NCBI RefSeq assembly: GCF_000801105.2
Contig: NC_079514.1
Location: forward strand, 2,418,001-2,482,000
Source of the DNA: Raphanus sativus
Taxonomy: Eukaryota > Streptophyta > Magnoliopsida > Brassicales > Brassicaceae
Length of the DNA: 64,000 nt
Reading direction: 5' to 3'
Below, piece by piece: positions 10,806-19,994 of the stretch (the first letter of the stretch is position 1; every line of letters begins with the position of its first letter). Below the pieces are notes generated by a model that saw only the letters and a list, made by a program, of their open reading frames with translations, made no database searches and was not told the DNA's origin. The position numbers and the translations under genes were made by a program.

Positions 10806-12620
10806 TTCAAACTTTTTGGACCTTCCCTCTGTCTTGGTATTGTATCCAGAAGAAGGGTTCACTACGAAGCAATAGAGTATGAAAAAGAAAGAAATGCTGG
10901 ATTTATTTCTCCATTTGGATATTCAGCTTCTACAGTCTCTGCTGCAACCGATGCTGTGTGCTCTACGGAGGTACAAAGAGTCACATGCATTATTATGCTT
11001 TTAATGCTCTTTTTTCAAAAATATTTGATCTTTTTTTTTTTTTTTTTGTGGCAGTGGTATTCACTTGTGGCTCTAAATAAAGAGATGACTGATGACAAAA
11101 GGCGTTCTGTAAAGATGTGGAGATGGAAGGGCTATCTTATTCAGGTTTTGTGATCATTTACTCATACAACTCCAATGACCTTCATTGGTCATTTAAATAG
11201 GACCACTTCCTTGTTTCAGTACACAGTGGTTGGCGATGAAGGCCCTGCTGTTCTACTTGTGCATGGATTTGGTGCTTTTCTGGAGCATTACCGTGACAAT
11301 GTTGACAGCATAGTAAACAGCAAAAACCGAGTATGGACCATCACAGTCTTGGGATTTGGAAAATCAGAGAAGCCTAACATCATATACACCGAGATTTTAT
11401 GGTCAGAACTGCTGCGTGATTTTATGATTGAAGTAGTTGGCGAACCAGCACATTGCGTAGGGAACTCAATCGGTGGTATGTACCTTTAGTTACTGAGCTC
11501 TACTATAAAGTGCACAAATGTTTTGTGTAATGGCCTTTGTGTGTGTTACCTTTGTCAGGTTATTTCGTTGCACTAATGGCCTTTCGTTGGCCAGACTTGG
11601 TTAAGTCCCTTGTCCTTGTTAACAGTGCTGGCAATGTGATACCTGGTTACTCTCCTCTCCCAAGATCTATAGTATCTGTATCATTTGAGTGCATGAAGAT
11701 CTAACTGACTTTATTAAGACTTGGAAGAGTTTTTGCCTCAGGAATGTTATTTAATTATGTTTTCAGGAAAGGCGAGTTCCATTTGGTGCACAGCTTGGTG
11801 CTAGGCTTCTACTCTTGTTCCTACGATTCAATGTCAAAAAACTATTAAAAGACTGCTATCCAGTTGTAAGAAAATATGAAGATCTTGACGTCAGTATTGT
11901 GTCTTGGAGAACTCAATTGCTTCTTCTTCTTTTTTGTTATGATGCAGAAACCTGAGAGAGCTGATGATTTTTTGATCACTGAAATGCTAAGAGCAGTATC
12001 CTTTTTTTTGTTTTCCTATTTTATTTTCTTCCTATTCTCTAGAAGTTAAATATTGATGATAATGAGGTTTTAACTTAAGATGTACAATAGTCCCAAGATC
12101 CTGGTGTACTTATGGTCCTGGAAAGTATCTTCGGCTTTGATCTTTCACTTCCTTTGAATTATCTCCTCGAAGGGTTTGAGGAAAAAACTCTAGTAATTCA
12201 GGTATCAAGATGTCTAACATGTATGGGATCCTCATTCTATTACAGAATCAATATTCATTAGTCTTTTTTTTTTTTGTAACACCAATATTCATTAGTCTCA
12301 TTGATGTATCTAGGGAATGAAAGATCCCATCGGATCCGCAGAAGAAAGTGGCCTTACTGAAGGAGTTTTGTCCAGCGATGGAGATTAGAAAAGTCAGTGC
12401 AGGTCACTGTCCCCACGATGAGATCCCAGAGGAGGTGAACCATATTATATGCGAATGGATAGCGAAGGTCGATAATGATGAACAGGAAGCACTTAAAAGC
12501 CTCCTCCCAGCAGATTTACTGAGGATATTTGGTCAGCAGAAGAAAGCAATGTCTTTGTGGTGCCAAGAAGACCATCGTCCAAGGTCTTTAGAGTGTAATC
12601 TGTTTCATAGATGTGATTAA
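10806..12620 (+). pseudogene. 3' fragment of a photolyase-like/alpha-beta hydrolase fusion gene
   Basis: The left edge is cut at the duplication junction. The first exons (FGPSLCLGIVSRRRVHYEAI ... FSPFGYSA-type) resemble the end of a photolyase/cryptochrome-like domain. The next exons form an alpha/beta hydrolase: LLVHGFGAFLEHYRDN (oxyanion HG motif), GEPAHCVGNSIGG (nucleophile elbow GNSIG with Ser), GYFVALMAFRWPDLV, ESIFGFDLSLPLNYLL, and GHCPHDEIPEEVN near the end with the catalytic His. This layout matches the plant photolyase-hydrolase protein I recall as At4g25290. A one-base slip near 12340-12348 separates GMKDPIGSA from KKVALLKEF. Being 5'-truncated and frameshifted, it is a pseudogene fragment moved here with the insert. 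The orthologue name is from memory. Confidence 0.75.
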
Positions 12621-12664
12621 CTTAATTTTGTCGGTGTGCTTAATGCTCTTGTTGATATGTATGC

Positions 12665-12895
12665 CAAGTAGTGCGGCAAGACATTGTTAAAAGGAAGGAA
12701 TGTTTTTGACATGATCCACACAAAGACTACGTTTCCTGGATCTCCATGTTTACTAGCCTTCACCATGGCTTGTTACACGAGGCGATGAACATTTTTCGTC
12801 TTATGGTTCAAGATGGGATTGCCCCTGGTAGAATTTCCTATATCAAGTGTTATAGTTCGTGGTTTGTCTTTAAAACACATCAGATTTGCAATCAT
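12665..12895 (+). pseudogene. Fragment of a pentatricopeptide repeat (PPR) gene
   Basis: The segment reads NVFDMI, then after a 1-nt loss HKDYVSWISMFTSLHHGLLH followed by EAMNIFRLMVQDGIAP, a classic PPR unit with the VSW...M pattern. After a short disruption near 12830, traces of the next unit (ISSV.. VRGLSLKH) follow. PPR proteins bind organellar RNA. I recall a close match in Arabidopsis OTP70 (At4g25270), which lies next to the photolyase-hydrolase gene there. If so, both fragments were moved together from one donor locus. Frameshifted and very short, so non-functional. Confidence 0.6.
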
Positions 12896-12899
12896 AGGT

Positions 12900-13155
12900 T
12901 TCAATTTTAGCATGCTCCTAACTATAGGAGAGAACCGTTGAACATCAGCATCAGGAGTCATCCAATAATTCTCTTTGAGGGGCATCGTGGCCCATTGCAC
13001 AAAGGTGACTTGTTTGTTCATAGAGAAAAGAAAGAACCACGTGAGTGTGAACGAGCCGGATTGGTTAGCTGTTACAAGTGCTTTTTTAATGTCTATAGAT
13101 TCTCGTGGTATGTCTTTTGCAAGATGTGACTTAAAAACCAGATGTATTCATATAA
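12900..13155. other. Remainder of the insert, origin unknown
   Basis: On the minus strand an open frame reads VTFVQWATMPLKENYWMTPD near 12950-13021, and a second frame upstream reads AKDIPRESIDIKKALVTA. They look coding but I do not recognise them. They may be another captured exon in antisense orientation. Confidence 0.3.
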
Positions 13156-13572
13156 AGAGGAATATGAAGCCAATTTGACTTTGGTCACACTTACACATAG
13201 ACTGAACGAATGCTATTTTTGTACTCTTTTCACTAAACAAACGTATTCAGAGAAGTCTCAATGTTTTCACAGAAAATCAGTAGCATACCTTAAACCCTGA
13301 AAGGGCATTTGCAGGTTGCCTTTTTGTTTATCCATTCTGATCCGCAGGTGTAACAGAACTCATGTTTACACTACTGTTAAGACCAAAACCAAAAGACAGA
13401 TAACAAAATGAATCTTAGCAACACATAAAGAAGGCAGATAAGCACACAAATAAAGCCGATAAATAACAAAACCAATCTCAGCATCGCACATTTACCTGCA
13501 CGTCATGTGCTTACAACCTTCTGCTAGTTCAACCGTAGTTTGACAAACACTGCAAGTCTTCCAACCGTATCT
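13156..13572. repeat. Direct duplicate, copy 2 of 2 (417 bp)
   Basis: This is the partner of 10388-10805 and continues directly into the body of the RING gene. Before the insertion the OTU gene end and this RING gene end were adjacent, since copy 1 abuts OTU on its left and copy 2 abuts the RING gene on its right. It lacks one base relative to copy 1 at the RING gene's last splice acceptor. Confidence 0.9.
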
Positions 13573-15010
13573 CTCAGCTGCTGCTTCAAAATCTGATCGA
13601 TCAGAGTTTTTGTATGCTTTGGTTTTTCTGAACTGAAGACATGTCAGATCGTAGTGCCACTTTGTTGCGCAGTTAATGCAAAAACAAAACCCACACTCCA
13701 TACACTTTCGAGCACCTGACTCTGCAGCATCGAGGAACACCCTCCTTGTCTCCATAAGGAGGGGACGCTTTGACATTAGAAAGGAACAACTCGGGTTTGG
13801 ACAGTAGACTCTGTCAGCAATGTTGATCATATCTTCTCTCTTGCGCTCTATCATCAGGTTGACTTGCGCCGGATCTGCGATGGGCTTGCAGTCCTCTATC
13901 CGAATCTCTGTCATGCAACATGGGCATTGCGTCCCTTTCCAGTTGTGCAGCAATCCGGTGACCTGTTTTCTCATACAAACCATGCAGACTCTGTGGAAAC
14001 AGGTCGGTACTTCATACATCTCTTGAGGCTGCGAGTAATCGTAGCAAATGGGGCAAGTCTCCCACTCGACGCCGTCCTCAATCCATCTCGTTTGCGAGGT
14101 GATAGCATCTTTTGCAAGCTTAACGAGACTGATGATATCCCTCCGCACAGGAAGAGCTTTGAAAGACAAGAACCGAGACTGCAGAGAAGTGACTTCCTCG
14201 ACGAGTTTGGCGATGGTGGAGTCTTCAGATTGAGTTTTGCCTGTAACCTGCACAGAAAAAAATATGAAGGCCTGAAGCTTATTCTCGTTTCTTCTGGATG
14301 ACATGGATAGTAATATGCATTCTGAATAAAGAAAGAAAGAAAGAGAGGAGAAAACGTACGTATGCCAAGATGTTGGAGTCGTCACAGTAAAGAGTGACCC
14401 TCCTCAAGTCGAGATCTAATGACCATCCCAAGACATGAATAATAGCAGTCAATTCCACAGCTTCAGGGAGTGCCAACAGTTCATCACCGAGAGCTTTCTT
14501 CATCTCCACTAGTGGGTGATCGTAAGAGTCGCATATGGATGCACCAAAGCCACCGAACAGCCTCGTCTCATCTTTAAGATGACCTTCACTGACCAGCCCC
14601 TTGGAGTACAAACGGAAGGTCTCATGAATACTGCTTGAGTAGACTGGCATGGTCTTAGCTTTCTCGTGACCTTTCTTTTTCGAAGGTTTATCACCACCTT
14701 GCATCATCCCGTGCACCAACTTCTTGTCGCTCAACAAGAGATCAAGATCTTTCTTGCCATCGTTCACCAACTTCTGAGCTAGCAGTCGATCTTCACTTTC
14801 TTGAGCGAGACGTGTAAGGCTAAGATCATATCCGAGGCGATCCACCTTGTAGTTAGTTTCGTCAGCCTCACAACCTCCGGCAGTAGATTCCAGGGCAGAA
14901 GCAGTGATCGCTTCCTGCAACTGAAGCTCCAAACAGAGGTCCGCGTCCTCTTCTATGATTTTTGAAACCAGTACCTTTTCCTGCGTCGCTAATTCTCGAT
15001 CTTTACCCAT
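13290..15010 (-). CDS. RNase H-like/RBR-type RING E3 ligase gene with damaged last exon
   Basis: I use the ATG at 15010 (MGKDRELATQEKVLVSKIIE). Exon A (14360-15010) encodes a coiled acidic N-terminus and an RNase H-like fold (ETRLFGGFGASICD ... AVELTAIIHVLGWSLDL, RRVTLYCDDSNILAY). Exon B (13496-14247) carries RING1 (CPICYDY ... CFHRVCMVCMRKQ ... CPCC), the in-between-RING (YCPNPSC ... CMECGFCFCINC) and the start of RING2 (CSVCQTTVELAEGCKHMTC). RBR ligases pass ubiquitin through a RING2 cysteine. The last exon should add CKHEFCYTCGSEW and a short tail, giving 494 residues. Here the acceptor reads CAGTAG|TGTAAAC instead of CAGTAG|GTGTAAAC, so that exon is out of frame and ends early, removing the RING2 distal zinc ligands. 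The undamaged exon sits in duplicate copy 1. A sequencing error is possible. Confidence 0.75.
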
Positions 15011-15400
15011 GGTGGCTTCGATTGACTGACGAGAGTTTAGAATCAAATCGCACAAGAAACCTGTACCATGAAACTGACGAGGATCATCAATCTCACAACA
15101 AACCTAATCGCCAGAAAATGCAAACAGAGTACATAGTTCTGTTCGATGAAAGTGATGAGGAACGATGATAATCGCACAGAAAAAAAAACGAAACGCAGAC
15201 TTTGTACATTTTCCAAGAAAAAACAAAGCTCAAGAGACAGATTCCAGGAAAACCTAAACGACGCGAAACGATTCCAGAAATCGAAGAAGTCCCGTAACAA
15301 ATTTTTCGAATTCAAATCCCTAAATGTACAGAGTAGCTTACAAGGAGCAAGTTGGATTGTTCGCGATGTGAAGCTATCTCAAAGTTTCTGTTTATAAACC
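15011..15400 (-). promoter_or_regulatory. 5' leader/promoter of the RBR gene
   Basis: This GA- and A-rich stretch precedes the ATG at 15010. It holds no convincing gene of its own; the open frames seen in it on both strands are short and low in complexity. Exact transcription start and any leader intron cannot be fixed. Confidence 0.35.
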
Positions 15401-15649
15401 GCTCAAACAAGGGATGTTAAAATAGGTTCGAATCCGCGGATTTTTAATGTGTTTAAAATGAAATAAATGCCCGTTTAAATCCTTTTTTTTTTTAACTCAG
15501 CCTTTTTATACCTATTTAGTTTATCGGGTTTTAAATGGATAATTTTTTAAAATCTATTTATTAAATAGATTTTCACTAATATAAATGGGAATCATTTAAC
15601 TCGTTTATGTTTTTTTTATTGTAATTTAACATAAAATTCGATTTTTTGG

Positions 15650-16290
15650 TTTATGCGGAAATATTTTGATTTCGATGTTTCGGTGGAAAAATTTTGGTTT
15701 TGTAATTTTGGCGAAAAACTCGATTTGTTTTTTTGGCGGGAAACTCGATTTTACGGTTATGATTTTAACGGAAAAAGTCGATATGCCTTTTTGGCGGAAA
15801 AACTCGATTTTACGATTATGATTTTGGCAGAAAAACTCGATTTGCCTTTTTTGGCGGAAAAACTCGTTTTGACAGTTCTGATTTTGGCGGGAAATTTTGA
15901 TTTTACGGTTTTAGTGAAAAAATTCGATTTTACGATTTTGGCGGAAAATTTTGATTTTACGGTTTTAGAGAGAAACCTCGATTTTACGGTTTTGGCAGGA
16001 AAATTTGATTTTACGGTTTTAGCGGGAAAACTCGATTTTACGATTTTGGCGAGAAAACTTGATTGTGTTTTTGGTGGAAAAAACTCGATTTTACGGTTAT
16101 GATTTTGGCAGAAAAACTCGATTTGCCTTTTTGGCGGAAAAATTGATTTTACGGTTTTAGGGGGAAAATTTTACGGATATGATTTTGACAGAAAAATTCG
16201 ATTTACCTTTTGGGCGAGAAAATTTGATTTTACGGGTTTGACGGAAAAATTTGATTTTTGACAGAAAAACTCGATTTTACTGTTATTGAG
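15650..16290 (+). repeat. Degenerate 27-bp minisatellite, roughly 20 units
   Basis: The unit is close to GAAAAACTCGATTTTACGGT followed by TTTGGCG, varying at several positions and sometimes alternating with a GATTTGCCTTTTTGGCGG variant. Because 27 is divisible by 3, a 149-codon frame (15653-16102) stays open and encodes 9-residue repeats of the type LAGKLDFTV. I regard that frame as a by-product of the repeat: it lacks splice or promoter context and the array degenerates without respect for frame at its right end. Confidence 0.8.
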
Positions 16291-16299
16291 AAATGATTT

Positions 16300-16950
16300 A
16301 TTTAGAGTTTATAAAGTTAAAAAAAAAAAGAAATTTGATGATTGTTACTATGTATTTATATTGATATATGAAATATTTTTTAGATAGATAAAAATATGAA
16401 TAAAATAGTAATGATTTACTTTTTAACATCACAAATAAAACTTATCTTGATAAGCCAAAATGTAAAGGGAAAACCTCATTTTTAATCTCCAAATCTTTTT
16501 CCCCCACTAACATTTGTGTGCAATCTTCTTTGGCTTCAATTATCTCTTATATTTCATAAATATGGATTTTTTTCAGTATCATACGTTTGAAAATCTGCAA
16601 TATACAACCAAATATGTTTGATTGTGATAGATTGAACTAAGCATCTTAATCACATTTTCATTACAATCATTGCTACTTGAAGAATAGATCTCGGTTCTCT
16701 AACATTGTTCTTTGTTTATGTATAATTATTTATGTTATTTAATATTTATATTTTGTTTATTTAATTAATTATTATTTTTGTCCAACATTATGTTGATATA
16801 TAAAAAATGAATTATAATTAGATAAAGAAATAAGAATAGAAATAGTTAATAGTTCACTTTATTTTTCCATCATAAATAAAAGTTAAAAACTAATAAAACA
16901 TGTAGGATCATAAATCATAAAACTACTATATTTTCTGATCACAAAATCAC
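16300..16950. other. AT-rich intergenic DNA, no gene seen
   Basis: No gene or defined repeat is visible. The right part presumably contains the 3' end of the DBR1 transcript. Confidence 0.5.
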
Positions 16951-16952
16951 TA

Positions 16953-18911
16953 TTAGTGTGGTAAGTTATCTCCTTTCGCTTCTGGTATATCTTCAACTTC
17001 ATCAATATCATCAATAGGGATTTCTTCACTATAAGTTTGAAAATCTGCAATACACATGGCATCTCTCGTCGGTACTTGATGCAGTTCCATTACAAGGCAG
17101 ATAGAATGAGTAAATGAATATGCAATACACAATCATTACCTGTTCGAGCCGGTGAAGCAGGGATGGTGGTTCTTTCACCTGTTACTGGTGGTGAATCAAG
17201 GAGATATGGAAGACCAAGGAGCTCTAACAAAGACAGTGTCTGAGGATTCTGCGGGATCTCTACATAGTTTCCACAAGATAAAACATGTTAACACTTATAT
17301 GTATATTATTTCATAATTCTCTTGCATTAAACTTACCAGGTATGGGATCAAAGATACGCTGTGAAGGGTTATATGCAGGGGCCGTCTTTACAAACTCGAA
17401 AGGTTTAAATTGCCTTTCTTCTAGCTTCTTCCTCACCCACTCTCGGCTCTCTTGCATATCCATGTCAGCAGAGCTATATTCACAAACACACAATACATAA
17501 GTGAGTAGAAAAAAAGAATGGGGGAGAGATATTAACACGTCTTAGTAGGTAGCTTGCTAAAGATAGTATTACCTGAAACTCGCTGGTCTCTGTGTTAGCG
17601 GGAAAACAGAATTGAACTTTCGTGTTATTGCTAGCCACTCTTCATCGTATAGAACTTCAAAAGGTCCAGGCTCTGATTCTATATCAATGATCTAATAAAC
17701 ATCCAAAGAACGTATAAGATATCCTTTTGCTTGAAAAGAACAAAGTAAAAGGTAGACACTGGACAGGAGAGAAGAAAGAACCTGAAGAAACTTTTTCCCT
17801 GGACCGCATTTATCCAAGGCAAGAAACTTTGTCACTGAGCCATCGTTGCCATGTTGAACAGAAGCAGCGAATTTGCAGTGTAAGTGAGCTGAAAACCAAT
17901 ACCGAGGCTTCAGTTTCTCTAGCAGTTGAGCCGCTGGTTTGCTTCCAAGAGTTTTCGCCTCGATCTGTAAAATAGATTCGGTTCCAATCACTTCCAATCA
18001 TCTCAAATCCAAAAAGTAGAAAACATGTTCACTAAAAGTTTTATCACTTTAATTACCTCTTCCTGGAAGTATGGTTTCTGCTGAATAAGCGTTCTCGAGT
18101 CTCCATAATCAGTGATTCCAACAGGCCAGTCGTGTGAGAGGAATATATCAAGCGGCTCTTCGAGTTGCATCAGCTTATGGACATCATACTCACGAACATG
18201 ATACACCGATTTGATTGTGCTATTGTTATATGGCGGCCGCTCAAAGTGTCCTACTCACCAAAAAAACAACTCATAAAAAAATCAAAAGCAGGAGTAGGAG
18301 TAGGGTTCTTGATATGAGAAACTAGACAGTGAACAAACCTAAACGGTAATCTCTCCCCTTGTAAATACCAGAAAGGCCTCCAATTCGGAGATTACCAAAC
18401 TTGACAACCCCTGCATAACCTAGAAAGTAGATGTTGGTGGCAGCCCAACCCCCATAATACCTTACAGCAAGCAAAACAACCATCAAGAACACATTTTTTG
18501 AAGTTCCTAGTCAAACAACATTAGTAAGAGAAAACTTACAGTTCCCACAAGTAGTTGGAAGCCTCGTGATTCCCACCGATGAAGATAGTGGGAACAGGGG
18601 CAACTTCTTGGCCGGAGTAGTACTTCCAGAAGGACTTCATCTCTCTGTATTTTATAGGTACGCTAAGGCTATCCATGTCTTTCTCATTTCTCACAGCCTA
18701 GTTTTTTCACCAAGACGAAGACTTCAACACCAAAAAGAAGTGCAAAATAAAACTCTCCGGAGAACTAACTAATACTCAGAGTTTTAACCTGGAAATCGCC
18801 GCAGCAGAGGAGGAGATCGACTTTAGTGTTGTGAATCTGTTCGTGATGTTGAATGGTCTTGTACACATTTTCAAGGTCTCCGTGCATACACCCTTCAATA
18901 GCAATCTTCAT
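16953..18911 (-). CDS. DBR1: RNA lariat debranching enzyme
   Basis: DBR1 hydrolyses the 2'-5' branch of excised intron lariats in the nucleus. Translation starts at 18911: [20 protein letters not shown] has the metallophosphoesterase GCxHG motif; then LLLCCGDFQ (GD motif), [14 protein letters not shown] (GNHE), [42 protein letters not shown] and [11 protein letters not shown] (final GHxH-type motif, here SAHLHC). The C-terminal DBR1 domain follows ([57 protein letters not shown]). The last exon ends [20 protein letters not shown] followed by NLPH-stop at 16953. All exons have canonical borders and I see no lesion. It is the first gene colinear with Arabidopsis chromosome 4 (At4g31770). A (CT)n tract lies just upstream of the ATG. 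Confidence 0.93.
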
Positions 18912-19994
18912 CTCTCTCTCTCTCTCTCTGTTTTTTTTTTTTTTTGTCACGAGAGCTCAACTTTGATGCTCCTGAGTTTAAAAACAGCAAAGAGAACAGA
19001 TAGCAAACACCATTAACAACCAAACCAACATTGGGACAGACAAGATTCCTAAAAGGCATCAGAACAGAACATCACCAAACAGAAGACAATTTACAGAACA
19101 TAAAGAGTTAATTGGATCAGAGAGAGCTATATGAGTGAACATGTACAAAACTCACATCAAACCAAAAAATCGTGTCTTTTATGTTACAAAGCAATACTTA
19201 CAGCAAATCAAATATGAAGTCAACAAGAGTGGATGGTTGGTGTTAGTTCTTAGCTCATCATAAGAGTAAACAGATTCGTCAAAGTTTAAAACTTATCAGC
19301 ACTGACACAATTTACAGTTAAGAAGTGAAGAAGAAGAAAACTCGTACCGTTAGCTCGCGTGGGAATGAAGAAACGATTAGTGAGTGTTTCCCGCAAGGAG
19401 CAGGAGGAGGCAGACGAATTGATTAGGGTTTGTTTCCGACAATCAGTAATCGCTACTACAGAAGCGAAGAAAGAAGAAACTTTAAACGATGTCGTTTCAG
19501 GGATAAATTCAGTTAATTCGGTTTAAATCCGATAGTTTTTATTAGTTCGGTTTAATTTGGTTTGGTAAAATAATGCACGTGAAAGGCATGCGTCGCCCCC
19601 GCCCAACTTTCAAGTTTTCTCACACGATAAGTGCGTGCGTGCCTTTCGTTGGTTGTTCTCTGATCGGACAGACACCCAACGAACTCCTTCCACTTATGGT
19701 AGCGATTAGAGCTAACCAAAAATGTATATATTTTTGGTAAGAGTATATATTTTCGAAAGTATTTAATGTGACACACGATCACGATATTTACATTTGGCAT
19801 AAAATGAGTTGATTGGTCCACTTGAATTCTGCTAAGATATTGCGAATAGAATATTCGGATAAGCTCCGGTTTAGCGAAAGCAACTCGGACTCATGTATGT
19901 ATGTGTATACTCCATCTTCATCCTCTTAAAAAAAATCCTATCTTTCTATCTATCGCTTGCAATCTCTCTCTCTTTTTCTCTAATCTATCAAACT
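18912..19994. promoter_or_regulatory. Divergent intergenic region between DBR1 and MGD1
   Basis: The two genes are transcribed away from each other across about 1.1 kb. The DBR1 side (18912 to about 19380) looks like a 5' leader, possibly with an intron. The MGD1 side has a pyrimidine-rich leader (CTCTCTCTTTTTCTC) just before the ATG at 19995. No other gene is supported. Confidence 0.5.

Noticed and set aside
13864..14301. 145-codon plus-strand ORF opposite the RBR gene
   Set aside because: It is the antisense shadow of a Cys-rich coding exon; the minus frame carries the RING and IBR zinc ligands.
15424..15436. GGTTCGAATCC, a perfect tRNA B-box-like word
   Set aside because: No matching A-box, acceptor stem or anticodon arm could be built upstream, so neither a tRNA nor a clear SINE is supported.
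15653..16102. 149-codon ORF with nine-residue repeats
   Set aside because: It coincides with the 27-bp minisatellite, has no promoter or splice context and no known relatives. Reported as a repeat instead.
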